Shown here: piece after piece, positions 51,758 through 59,949 of the stretch
Numbering within the stretch: the first letter of the stretch is position 1
Layout: every line of letters begins with the position of its first letter
Assembly: GCA_910586485.1 (NCBI GenBank)
Contig: CAJUIA010000015.1
Coordinates: forward strand, 1-64,000
Direction of reading: 5' to 3'
Origin: an uncultured Acetatifactor sp.
GTDB taxonomy: Bacteria; Bacillota; Clostridia; Lachnospirales; Lachnospiraceae
Length of the DNA: 64,000 bases
Translations under genes and position numbers: made by a program
Notes under the pieces: generated by a model
The model's input: the letters and a program-made list of their open reading frames with translations, nothing else
What the model was told of the DNA's origin: nothing
Database searches by the model: none

Positions 51758-53866
51758 ATGAAAAGGGGTATCGGAATGAAGGAACAGTTGAATGCGGAGC
51801 AGATCAAGCAGCTTCCCAGAAGGGCAGACGGACTTTTTGATTTAACGGCTCTGGACGAGAATCCGTTTCGGGCGGCAGGCCAGGTATTTCCCGTATACGC
51901 GGCCTATGAGACGGATGAGAACGGAAAGGCGGGGTATCCGGATCTGCTGGCCCAGATGAGGATCTTAAAGGGAGAGCTGGAGAAGGAAGAAAGCCTGGAA
52001 AACAGGCAGCTGTTTTTGAAGGGGCTGCTTGGAACCATAGAAAACGTAAGCCCTCAGCTTTACGAGTATTACAGGGAGCTGGCGGATTTGTTTCAGAAGG
52101 TGTTTGAGGAAACCGTGACCCGGTATGGCTTAGACGCGGGGAAAAAGCTGGAGGAAGTTCTTAACCGGGCGGCAGCCCTTTATCTTCTGCAGGCGGAGCG
52201 GTATGAAAACGTAATTTCCGCAAAGGCGGAGAAGGACAGGAACCTTGAAAACAGGGAAGGGACAGGGACGCCTGCAGGAATTCAGAGACTGATTGCCGAT
52301 TTTGAAGTAAAGGTCGTGATGGTTACGGCCAGAAATGCTGTGATTGAGATTGTGGACGGAGGCAGATATTTTTCTGTGAGGAAATACCGTGTACTGGTAA
52401 ACGGCAGGGAAATGCTTACCACAGAGCGGACCATTGTTTCTCTGTATGATTTAAAGCCGGACAGTGACTATCAGGTGGAGATTTTTGAAGGGGCGGAGAA
52501 AAGAGGCAGTGTGGAGCTGCGGACGGCCCATGAGTTTGTGACCCTGGATGTGAAGCGCTTTGGCGCAAAGGGGGACGGAGAGCAGGACGATACCCATGCC
52601 ATCCAGGCGGCGGTCCTGGCCTGTCCCAAAGACGGCCGGGTGCTGATCCCTGAGGGGACTTATCGTATTACCAGCCTGTTTTTAAAAAGCCATATACGGA
52701 TCGAGCTGGCAGAGGGCGCGGAACTGAAGGCGTTTACGGACAAGGAGCGCTTCCCAGTGTTTCCCGGCATGATCGAAAGCTATGACGGGAAGGATCAGTA
52801 TAATCTGGGCAGCTGGGAGGGAAATCCCCTGCCCATGTACACGGGAATCCTCTGCGGCGTGGATGTGGAGGATGTGGTGATTTATGGCCGGGGCACCATC
52901 AATGGCAATGCGTCCAAAGAGGATTGGTGGAAGGATCCCAAGGGATATAAAGAAGCGTTCCGGCCCAGACTTTTCTTTATCAACCATTGCAGGAATGTGA
53001 TCCTGCAGGGAGTAACCTGTTGCAACTCTCCTTCCTGGACCCTGCACCCTTATTTTTGCAGGGACCTGAAATTTATCGACCTCAATGTGCTGAATCCGGC
53101 AGACTCGCCAAATACGGACGGGTGTGATCCGGAATCCTGTAAAAACGTGGAGATTCTGGGAGTACGTTTTTCTCTGGGAGATGACTGTATTGCGGTAAAG
53201 AGCGGCAAGGTTTATATGGGCAGCAGGTATAAGACGCCGTCAGAAAATATTACCATCAGGCAGTGTCTGATGGAAAACGGCCACGGAGCCGTGACCTTAG
53301 GGAGCGAGATGGCAGGGGGTATTATCAATCTGACGGTGGAGGACTGCATTTTCCGCCATACGGACAGGGGACTGCGGGTTAAGACCAGAAGAGGAAGAGG
53401 AAAAGACGCGGTGCTGAACAATATTATTTTCCGCAATCTGGTGCTGGATCATGTGATGACGCCGCTGGTGGTGAACGCCTTTTATTTCTGCGATCCGGAC
53501 GGTAAGACGCCTTACGTGCAGTCCAGAGAAGCTTACCCTGTAGATGACAGGACCCCTTCCATTAAGAAGCTGGTGTTTGAGAATATGCAATGCACCAACT
53601 GCCACGTGGCGGCGGCTTATTTTGACGGTCTGCCGGAGTCTAAGATAGAAGAGATTGTGATGCGCAATATTTCCGTCAGCTATGCGGATCAGCCCAAATA
53701 CGACGTACCTGCCATGTCCGTAGGCGTGCCCAAGAGCAGTAAGCGGGGCCTTTATGCCAGAAATGTTTCCAGGCTGGTGCTGGAAAACGTGGTGATTGAG
53801 GGCCAGGACGGCGAGGCCATGGAGTTTGAGGACGTAGATCAATTAGTGAATCAGCCTTCGCTTTAG
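51758..53866 (+). CDS. Intracellular GH28 polygalacturonase-type enzyme with N-terminal extra domain
   Basis: This 702-residue protein lacks a signal peptide and so acts on imported oligogalacturonides. The GH28 beta-helix covers about 265-700, with NTDG near 452, GDDCIAVKSG near 474, GHGAVTLGSE near 508 and RVKTRRGRG near 540, which are the four catalytic motifs. A fibronectin-III-like strand set precedes it at about 185-260. The first 150 residues (LPRRADGLFDLTALDENPFRAAGQVFPVY, and SPQLYEYYRELADLFQKV) look to me like a fragment of an alpha/alpha GH105-type domain, but this is uncertain. ATG 51776 is an alternative start with a better ribosome binding site. It sits directly after uxaA in the same direction. 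Confidence 0.9.
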   Translation: MKRGIGMKEQLNAEQIKQLPRRADGLFDLTALDENPFRAAGQVFPVYAAYETDENGKAGYPDLLAQMRILKGELEKEESLENRQLFLKGLLGTIENVSPQLYEYYRELADLFQKVFEETVTRYGLDAGKKLEEVLNRAAALYLLQAERYENVISAKAEKDRNLENREGTGTPAGIQRLIADFEVKVVMVTARNAVIEIVDGGRYFSVRKYRVLVNGREMLTTERTIVSLYDLKPDSDYQVEIFEGAEKRGSVELRTAHEFVTLDVKRFGAKGDGEQDDTHAIQAAVLACPKDGRVLIPEGTYRITSLFLKSHIRIELAEGAELKAFTDKERFPVFPGMIESYDGKDQYNLGSWEGNPLPMYTGILCGVDVEDVVIYGRGTINGNASKEDWWKDPKGYKEAFRPRLFFINHCRNVILQGVTCCNSPSWTLHPYFCRDLKFIDLNVLNPADSPNTDGCDPESCKNVEILGVRFSLGDDCIAVKSGKVYMGSRYKTPSENITIRQCLMENGHGAVTLGSEMAGGIINLTVEDCIFRHTDRGLRVKTRRGRGKDAVLNNIIFRNLVLDHVMTPLVVNAFYFCDPDGKTPYVQSREAYPVDDRTPSIKKLVFENMQCTNCHVAAAYFDGLPESKIEEIVMRNISVSYADQPKYDVPAMSVGVPKSSKRGLYARNVSRLVLENVVIEGQDGEAMEFEDVDQLVNQPSL

Positions 53867-53882
53867 CGGGCAGATGGGAGTA

Positions 53883-53980
53883 AGATTGAAAATTGACATT
53901 TTCAATCTCGGAATTTGTGACGCTGCGCGTCCCTAAGCTCCCACAGATTTAGATGCCGCTTGTGCGGCGGAATGAGAGGA
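53883..53980 (+). repeat. Hairpin element family B, copy 1
   Basis: AGATTGAAAAT-TGAC-ATTTTCAATCT (53883-53908) is a perfect 11-bp stem. It is followed by GACGC-TGC-GCGTC (53919-53931), then GCCGC-TTGT-GCGGC (53955-53968) and GGAATGAGAGGAAA, which supplies the ribosome binding site of the next gene. GGGAG at 53876 can pair with CTCCC at 53938. A copy with about 86 percent identity by eye lies at 56624. Confidence 0.8.
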
Positions 53981-53983
53981 AAA

Positions 53984-54820
53984 ATGCAGTTAGGAATCAG
54001 ATTACATGACGTACAGAAGCTGCCCTTTGAAGAGCGCGTGGCAGCGGTTCATGAGGGCGGCTTTGCCTGCGGGCATTTGGCACTGGCGAAGTTTATCGAC
54101 GAGTTTCCCACGACGGATGAGGCGCTGACGCCGGGGCTTGCCATGTACATAAAAAATGTGTTTGCCAGAAATCAGGTGGATATTGCCGTACTTGGCTGCT
54201 ATTTAAATCTGGCCACGCCGAATAAAGAGGCCCTTGCAAAAACCGTTCACCGCTATATGGCCCATATTCGTTTTGCTTCCTGGCTGGGCTGCGGCGTGGT
54301 GGGGACGGAAACGGGAGCGCCCAACGAGGCTTACGCTTTTACGCCGGAGTGCGGTACGGAGGAAGCGCTGGAACTTTTTATCGAGCGGCTGAAGCCTATT
54401 GTAGCCTATGCGGAGAGTATGGGGGTGGTGTTTGCCATCGAGCCCGTGTTCCGCCATATTGTATGTAATCCCAGGCGGGCCAGAAGAGTGCTGGATGAGA
54501 TCCATTCACCCAACCTGCAGATTATCTTTGATCCTGTGAATCTGTTGGACATAGCCAATTATCAGGAGCGGGATGCGGTTTTCAGGGAAGCGATTGAACT
54601 GCTGGGGCCGGATATTGCCATGGTGCATTTAAAGGATTTCCGCATTGAGAACGGAAAGATGATTTCTGTGGGCTGCGGCATGGGAGAGATGGATTACACG
54701 GAAATTTTGAAGTTTATGAAGGCAAGGAAGCCTTTTATCCATGCCACCCTGGAGGATACGAAGCCTGATAATAACCAGCAGGCAAGGGATTTTATCCTGC
54801 AGGAATATGCCAGACTTTAA
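53984..54820 (+). CDS. Sugar phosphate isomerase/epimerase-like TIM-barrel protein
   Basis: This is a 278-residue protein of the xylose-isomerase-like TIM barrel superfamily. Landmarks are MQLGIRLHDVQKLPFEERVAAVHEGGF, the strand with GTETGAP, FAIEPVFRHIVCNP with the metal-ligand Glu and His, IIFDPVNLLDIANY and MVHLKDFRIENGKM, then HATLEDTKPDNN. The metal site therefore appears complete. It follows GH28 in the galacturonate cluster behind a family B hairpin. Substrate is unknown, possibly a pectin-derived uronate or ketose. Confidence 0.85.
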   Translation: MQLGIRLHDVQKLPFEERVAAVHEGGFACGHLALAKFIDEFPTTDEALTPGLAMYIKNVFARNQVDIAVLGCYLNLATPNKEALAKTVHRYMAHIRFASWLGCGVVGTETGAPNEAYAFTPECGTEEALELFIERLKPIVAYAESMGVVFAIEPVFRHIVCNPRRARRVLDEIHSPNLQIIFDPVNLLDIANYQERDAVFREAIELLGPDIAMVHLKDFRIENGKMISVGCGMGEMDYTEILKFMKARKPFIHATLEDTKPDNNQQARDFILQEYARL

Positions 54821-54830
54821 GGATGCGGAA

Positions 54831-54863
54831 TTGCCCGGCGAGCAAATATTGCTCGCCGGGCAA
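54831..54863. terminator. Strong hairpin between convergent genes
   Basis: TTGCCCGGCGAGCAA (54831-54845) and TTGCTCGCCGGGCAA (54849-54863) form a perfect 15-bp stem with a 3-base loop, placed between the isomerase gene and the minus-strand ATPase gene. The T run is weak on both strands, but position suggests a two-way terminator. Confidence 0.75.
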
Positions 54864-54867
54864 GAAT

Positions 54868-56442
54868 TTATTTGAAGAAGGTGCCCAGAATGCTGCGGCC
54901 TAAGGAGGCTCCCAGGTTTCCGCCCAGCTTTTTGCCGAAGGAGCCGCCCAGGCCTTTACCCAGGCTGTTGCCAACCTCCCGGCCGATGGTGCCGCCGGCG
55001 GAGCTGGCAATGCTTCTGATGCCTGATTTGACGGCCTTCTGTTTCCGCTCGGCCTCCTTTTTTGCCGCTTTTTCCGCGGCAATCCTTTCCTTTTCCGCTG
55101 CCTTGGCGGCTGCCTCGCTTTGCTTCTGCTGTTCCAGGGCTTCCGCGTCCTCCAGCCGCTTTCTCTGCAAAAATTCATAGGCGCTGTCAGGGTCATGAGC
55201 ATCCTTGTATTTCAGATAGAGGTTGCTCATTTTCACTTCCCGCAGCTTTTCCTCGTCGGGGATGGGACCCATCAGGCTCTGGGGAGGCAGCACATTGCAA
55301 TGCTTCACAACCGTGGGAATCCCGTCCTCGTCCAGCACGGAGATCAGCGCTTCACCGGTACCTAACTGTGAAAGCACTGTTTTGGTATCAAACTCCGGAT
55401 TGGTGCGGAAGGAAGCCGCCGCCGCTTTAATGCCCTTTTCGTCTGCAGGGGTATAGGCCCGCAGAGCGTGCTGGATTTTATTGCCCAGCTGGCTTAAAAC
55501 ACCGTCCGGAATATCCTTGGGCGCCTGGGTGATAAAGTAGATTCCCACGCCCCTGGAACGGATCAGCTTTACAATCTGTTCGATTTTTTCCTTTAAGGTC
55601 TTGGAAGCATTTTCAAAGAGCAGATGCGCCTCGTCAAAGAAAAATACAATGCGGGGCTTTTCCGGGTCGCCTACCTCCGGTAGCGTCTCAAAAAGCTCGG
55701 ACAGCATCCACAGCAGGAAGACGGAATACATGGTAGGGTCGTTTACCAGCTCTCTGCAGTCTAAAATATTGATGGTTCCCCTGCCGTTTCTCCCGGTGGT
55801 AAACCAGTCTGCAATATTCAGTGCAGGCTCCGTGAAAAACGCTTCCGCTCCCTGGGACTCCAGGGCTACCACATGGCGGATGATGGTAGTCACGCTGGCC
55901 TTGGGGATATTGCCGTATTCCATGCTGAATTCCGCCGCATTTTCGCCAAGAAACTGCAGCATGGCTTTGAGATCCTTGGTATCAATCAGCAGCAGGTCAT
56001 TGTCGTCCGCTATTTTAAAGGCAATATTCAATACATCATTCTGAGCGGGAGTCAGGTCCATGAGCCTGCCCAGCAGGATGGGGCCCATCTCGGAAACGGT
56101 GGTGCGAAGAGGTATCCCCATTTTGCCGTACACATCCCAAAATACGCAGGGGTAATCCTGAAATGAAAAACCACATTGCTTTAAACCAAAGCCGTCAATA
56201 CGCCCCTGGATCTCTTCATTGCTCTGACCGGGGCGGCACATGCCTGCCAGATCCCCCTTTACGTCAGCCAGAAACACCGGAACGCCCGCATCACTGAAGG
56301 ACTCTGCCAATACCTTTAAGGTGACGGTTTTGCCTGTACCCGTAGCCCCGGCAATCAGCCCATGGCGGTTTGCCATTCTGGGCAGGATACACACTTTTTC
56401 ACCGTCAGAATCTCCAATCCAGATCTTATTATCACAAAACAT
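54868..56442 (-). CDS. HerA-like ATPase of the DUF853 family
   Basis: This 524-residue protein has an FtsK/HerA-type ATPase core: GLIAGATGTGKTVTLKVLAE with Walker A at 32-39, FLADVKGDLAGM, RIVFFFDEAHLLFENASKTLKE as Walker B, and arginine-finger region IRSRGVGIYFITQAPKDIP. The C-terminal third is a charged coiled coil (YEFLQRKRLEDAEALEQQKQ onward) and ends in a glycine-rich repeat (GLGGSFGKKLGGNLGASLG). The start is the ATG behind ATAGGAGGTTGATACAT. The family is widespread, and its cellular role in DNA handling is not established. It stands alone, convergent with the pectin cluster. Confidence 0.9.
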   Translation of the reverse strand: MFCDNKIWIGDSDGEKVCILPRMANRHGLIAGATGTGKTVTLKVLAESFSDAGVPVFLADVKGDLAGMCRPGQSNEEIQGRIDGFGLKQCGFSFQDYPCVFWDVYGKMGIPLRTTVSEMGPILLGRLMDLTPAQNDVLNIAFKIADDNDLLLIDTKDLKAMLQFLGENAAEFSMEYGNIPKASVTTIIRHVVALESQGAEAFFTEPALNIADWFTTGRNGRGTINILDCRELVNDPTMYSVFLLWMLSELFETLPEVGDPEKPRIVFFFDEAHLLFENASKTLKEKIEQIVKLIRSRGVGIYFITQAPKDIPDGVLSQLGNKIQHALRAYTPADEKGIKAAAASFRTNPEFDTKTVLSQLGTGEALISVLDEDGIPTVVKHCNVLPPQSLMGPIPDEEKLREVKMSNLYLKYKDAHDPDSAYEFLQRKRLEDAEALEQQKQSEAAAKAAEKERIAAEKAAKKEAERKQKAVKSGIRSIASSAGGTIGREVGNSLGKGLGGSFGKKLGGNLGASLGRSILGTFFK

Positions 56443-56623
56443 ATGTATCAACCTCCTATAAAATAATTCAAGCATAAAAGTTGTCATCTGTCAAATCTTG
56501 ATTTTAATGATGGAAAGTCGGCACGAGAGTAATGCCTGTACGGCATGGCTTTAAAATTTGGTGACACTTCCTGATATATTTCGTGACATATGGGAAACAA
56601 TTTTCTGTATCCTGCCGATATAA

Positions 56624-56722
56624 AGATTGAAAATTGTCATTTTCAATCTCGGAATTTGTGACGCTGCGCGTCCCAAAGTTCCTGCAAATATAAATGCCGC
56701 TTGCGCGGCGGAATGAGAGGAA
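56624..56722 (+). repeat. Hairpin element family B, copy 2
   Basis: This element is laid out exactly as copy 1: AGATTGAAAAT/ATTTTCAATCT (56624-56634 with 56639-56649, loop TGTC), then GACGC/GCGTC, GCCGC-TTGC-GCGGC and GGAATGAGAGGAAG. The loop changes from TGAC to TGTC while the stems are unchanged. The surrounding gap (56443-56833) contains no other gene except the small frame that starts at 56725. Confidence 0.8.
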
Positions 56723-56724
56723 GC

Positions 56725-56853
56725 ATGAACAGTACAGGTGGCAGCAAACAGAAATTTTGCGGTGATCTGCCTGTCGAATGCTTGGAGAGGGTTGACGGAT
56801 TAGCGCGGGAAACGGCGCGGAATGAAGGGAAATATGCAGATTGCCATATGTGA
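56725..56853 (+). CDS. Possible 42-residue leader peptide before the response regulator
   Basis: An ATG placed right after the family B element (GAGAGGAAGC as ribosome binding site) opens a 42-codon frame that starts MNSTGGSKQK, contains KFCGDLPVEC, and ends 20 bases inside the response regulator gene. It is not similar to any peptide I know. It may be a translational coupler for the regulator, a signal peptide precursor, or noise. Confidence 0.3.
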   Translation: MNSTGGSKQKFCGDLPVECLERVDGLARETARNEGKYADCHM

Positions 56854-57544
56854 TGACGAAAAGGAGATTTGCAGCCGGCTGAAAAGAATGGTGCTGGCTC
56901 AAAGGGATGACTGCGAGGTTTTCCTGTTTGATTCAGGAAAGGAGCTGCTGAAATCCAGGCAGCGTTTTGCAATTATTCTCATGGACATACAGATGGGGGG
57001 AATGAGCGGGATCGAGACGGCTAAGGCCCTGCGCATGAAGGATGAAAATGCAGTACTCATTTTTGTGACAGCCTTAAAGGAGTATGTGTTTGATGCCTTT
57101 GACGTGTCTGCATTTCACTATCTTTTGAAGCCGGTATCCGAGGAAAAGTTCCGCAGGGTATTTGAAAGTGCGTGCAGGGAAGCGGAAAAGCGGGAGCAGG
57201 AAGCGGATGAGCAGATCTTTTTCCGCACCAGAAACCGCAGCTTTACCCTGCTGAAACGGGATATATTGTATGTGGAGAGCCGCGGACGGAAGGTGGATAT
57301 TCACACGGTAAAGGAATGTATTACGGTTTATGCTACCATGAACGGACTGGAAGAACAGCTGGGGCAGGATTTTTACAGGTGCCACAGGGGATATTTGGTG
57401 AATTTGGGGCATGTGGCGGGGTATGAGCCGGATAAAATATTTTTTAAAAACGGCGAGGCTGTTTTCATGGCAAGAGAGAAGTACGGAGATTTTGTGAAGG
57501 TGTATATGCAGTTTCTGAAGGAGGGGGGAATTGTCCATGTATGA
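56834..57544 (+). CDS. LytTR-family response regulator
   Basis: This is a protein of about 236 residues. The receiver domain (1-120) starts MQIAICDDEKEIC, with the phosphate-acceptor Asp in ILMDIQMGGMSG near 49 and the conserved Lys in LLKPVSEEKF. The LytTR DNA-binding domain runs from about 138 (FFRTRNRSFTLLKRDILYVESRGRKVDIHT to FYRCHRGYLVNLGHV). ATG 56822, four codons earlier, is an alternative. It overlaps the kinase gene start by 8 bp. The pair is of the AgrC/AgrA type, but no AgrB or AgrD is present. Confidence 0.9.
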   Translation: MQIAICDDEKEICSRLKRMVLAQRDDCEVFLFDSGKELLKSRQRFAIILMDIQMGGMSGIETAKALRMKDENAVLIFVTALKEYVFDAFDVSAFHYLLKPVSEEKFRRVFESACREAEKREQEADEQIFFRTRNRSFTLLKRDILYVESRGRKVDIHTVKECITVYATMNGLEEQLGQDFYRCHRGYLVNLGHVAGYEPDKIFFKNGEAVFMAREKYGDFVKVYMQFLKEGGIVHV

Positions 57545-59009
57545 CGCGGCACTGGTGATCATGGACATAGTGGTCTTTTCCTTCTGGGGCTGGTGCCTTT
57601 ACCGTTTTTGCGGGAGCTTTCTGGTTCTGCGGCGGCTTGGACGCAGGAGCGGAGACAGCGTTCCGGACGGAAAGAGCTTTTTAAAGAACGGCTGGCCTAT
57701 GTGGTGTTTTTGGACAGTGTGGAAATGGCTGGCCAGCCTGCTTACGGAGACGGATTACAATACCCTGCATCTGCTGCTGCAAACGGTTATTGTTTATGGA
57801 GCGCTGTTTCTGTTTTTGCGTATATTTTATGAGGGCAGGCGGGGAGCACTGCTCTTTTCCTTTGTGACCTTTGTGGCAGTCAGCGAGATCAGCAGATTTT
57901 TGGCTCATGCGGTTCTGGCTTTAGGAAGTCACCTGTTTGACCTGACGGACTACATGCTCCTGGAGGGCCGGATCACCAATCTGGAAGCATATCTGTACTT
58001 TGTTAAAATTTTTTCCTGTCTGATACAGGTTATTATGAATTTGGTCTTTATGATGATTTTAAGGGGAACACTGCGCCGGGTGAGCGCAGGCTTTGGCAGC
58101 ATCAGGCAGGGATTTGAGCGGGCGGAGCTTAAATTTTTGCTTTTGCCGGGCTGTACGGCAGTTATGTTCTGCGCATTGCTCAGGATTATTCTGGTAACGG
58201 TGGAGGATCAGATTCCTCAGACCCTGTATGAAAAGTATCCCCCTTTAATGGCAGTGGTGCCGCTGCTGCTTATTTTGTGTCTTTGCTCCGTGCTGTACAG
58301 CGTAAGACTATTTTGCAGACTCCGGGACCTTCATGAGGAAAGGAACAGGAGACTGATCCTGGAAAAACAGCTGGAAGCCATGGAAGAGCATCTTCGGGAG
58401 ACGGAGCGGATTTATGCAGGGGTCAGAGCCATGAAGCATGATATGAGAAATCAGCTGGCGGTGGTGACGGAGATGGCAGGACGCTTTGGAGCAGAGGCGG
58501 AGCTGCAAGGCTGCCTGACTCAACTGAATCAGACCTTAAGTAAACTGGATTTTCCCTGTAGTACGGGAAGCGCCGTTTTGGATACGCTGGTTGCAATTAA
58601 ATATCATGAAATGCGGGAGAAGGTTCCCGGCATTTTGTTCCAGGCGGAGAATCTGCTGATTCCCTCCGGGCTTAAGATTCGTCCCATGGACTTAAGCCTG
58701 ATATTGGGAAACGGGCTGGATAATGCTATAGAAGCATGTGAAAGGGTGGCAGCAGATCCGTGGATCAGGGTGAGTACTATGATGAGGGAAGCCTTTTTTC
58801 TCCTGGAGATTGCAAACAGCTTTGACGGAAAACTGAATGTATCTCCCGGCCGGGAATTCCCGGAAACATTGAAGGAGGATACAAAGCTCCACGGAATCGG
58901 ACTGGCAAGCATCCGCGAAACGGCGGGGAAATACTGCGGAGGCGTGGACTGGCACGGGGAAGACGGTGTTTTTACCCTGACGGTGATGTTAAGGGCCCAC
59001 GAAATGTAG
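57537..59009 (+). CDS. GHKL-domain sensor histidine kinase
   Basis: This 490-residue membrane kinase has about six hydrophobic segments in the first 240 residues, a coiled linker (HEERNRRLILEKQLEAMEEHLRE), and an AgrC-like catalytic part with the phospho-acceptor His in MKHDMRNQLAVV near 300. It continues with N-box LGNGLDNAIEAC near 390 and G-box HGIGLASIRETAGKYCGGVDW. The ATG follows GGAGGGGGG and lies inside the response regulator gene, so the two are co-translated. It probably senses a peptide or envelope signal. The three unknown genes downstream are plausible targets. Confidence 0.9.
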   Translation: MYDAALVIMDIVVFSFWGWCLYRFCGSFLVLRRLGRRSGDSVPDGKSFLKNGWPMWCFWTVWKWLASLLTETDYNTLHLLLQTVIVYGALFLFLRIFYEGRRGALLFSFVTFVAVSEISRFLAHAVLALGSHLFDLTDYMLLEGRITNLEAYLYFVKIFSCLIQVIMNLVFMMILRGTLRRVSAGFGSIRQGFERAELKFLLLPGCTAVMFCALLRIILVTVEDQIPQTLYEKYPPLMAVVPLLLILCLCSVLYSVRLFCRLRDLHEERNRRLILEKQLEAMEEHLRETERIYAGVRAMKHDMRNQLAVVTEMAGRFGAEAELQGCLTQLNQTLSKLDFPCSTGSAVLDTLVAIKYHEMREKVPGILFQAENLLIPSGLKIRPMDLSLILGNGLDNAIEACERVAADPWIRVSTMMREAFFLLEIANSFDGKLNVSPGREFPETLKEDTKLHGIGLASIRETAGKYCGGVDWHGEDGVFTLTVMLRAHEM

Positions 59010-59126
59010 TTTGTAGCAATTCAAAGGGGTTTGATGACAGAATACAAAGATCTGTCCGGCCGCCTGCCGATCTCTCATTTGTGGATAACCTGTATCAGAG
59101 ATGGGATCGGAATGGGAGGAAGGATC

Positions 59127-59885
59127 ATGGATCTGTTTGGACTAGGCGGATTATATGGGGCTGCAGGATTGTATGGGACGTACGGGACTGCAGGATTGTA
59201 TGGGACGGCAGGAGCATACGGGACCGCAGGGTTGTATGGGACGGCAGGAGCGTATGGCCTGCCGGTCAGTATGACTTCTTCTTTGCTGGCGTCTACCTAT
59301 GCTAAATTTACCGGTGCTTTGCAAAAGGCGTTGGGGGAGCGCCAGACGATCGGTGGAAACGGAGATGTGGTAATGAGCTTTCCGCCTCGGAATACTACCG
59401 ATTACAAGGCGGAGGTCTACAAGGATACGAAGGACATGTCTTCGGAGGAGTATCGGCGCTATATCTGTAATAAAATATCCGGTCTGCCGGTCAGTGCCAG
59501 CTGCCGGATGAATTGCAACGGTATGCTTGTTCTCAAGGAAGAAGCCTTTGCCAATATGCAGAAGGACCCGTCATATGAGAAAGAGGTGCTGAACATGCTG
59601 GAGAAGAGCTTTCAGGCGACATACCCTTTTTACTCTTCAAATTTAGGTCTTCAGGTGATCGGAGGCAGCGCAAAGGAATGCTACGGAACGGGTCTGCCGG
59701 CTTTTGGCAGCTCGTCGAAGTCCGCGTCCGCAGAGACGAAGGGAAGCAGCCTGCAGAAGGCAAGGAAGGTTCAGGAGAGGGAACAGGCCTATACACAAAT
59801 GAATATCGGAAGAGGGGGAAGTCTGGCAGAGAGGCTGGCTGCCAACCGGGCGGCCAGGCTGCAGCAACGGGAAAATACCAGATAG
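59127..59885 (+). CDS. Unknown protein with N-terminal GLYGTAG repeats
   Basis: This 252-residue protein has no signal peptide. Residues 1-40 are an array of about seven short GLYG/AYGTAG units (glycine, tyrosine, alanine). A compact domain follows from about 50 to 190 (YRRYICNKISGLPVSASCRMN, then EKEVLNMLEKSFQATYPFYSSN and LQVIGGSAKECYG), and the tail is rich in Ala, Arg and Gln. It may belong to a clostridial group such as DUF6033, which I cannot confirm. The start at 59127 follows GGGAGGAAGG; the frame is open from 59031 without such a site. It is the first of three unknown genes behind the two-component system. Confidence 0.72.
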   Translation: MDLFGLGGLYGAAGLYGTYGTAGLYGTAGAYGTAGLYGTAGAYGLPVSMTSSLLASTYAKFTGALQKALGERQTIGGNGDVVMSFPPRNTTDYKAEVYKDTKDMSSEEYRRYICNKISGLPVSASCRMNCNGMLVLKEEAFANMQKDPSYEKEVLNMLEKSFQATYPFYSSNLGLQVIGGSAKECYGTGLPAFGSSSKSASAETKGSSLQKARKVQEREQAYTQMNIGRGGSLAERLAANRAARLQQRENTR

Positions 59886-59949
59886 TACCGTTAAAACGGA
59901 TTGTTTATGCCGGCGGCACCGACATGAGGGGAAAGGATGGTAGATTTTA

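Noticed and set aside
50137..51807. 556-codon open frame on the minus strand opposite uxaA
   Set aside because: uxaA on the plus strand has complete family motifs; the antisense protein shows no domain and spans gene boundaries.
56725..59009. Complete Agr-type quorum sensing system
   Set aside because: The kinase and regulator are AgrC/AgrA-like, but there is no AgrB protease gene and the small frame before them does not look like AgrD.
59130..59262. CRISPR array
   Set aside because: The repeats are short, in frame, contiguous and part of a gene; there are no unique spacers and no cas genes anywhere in the window.
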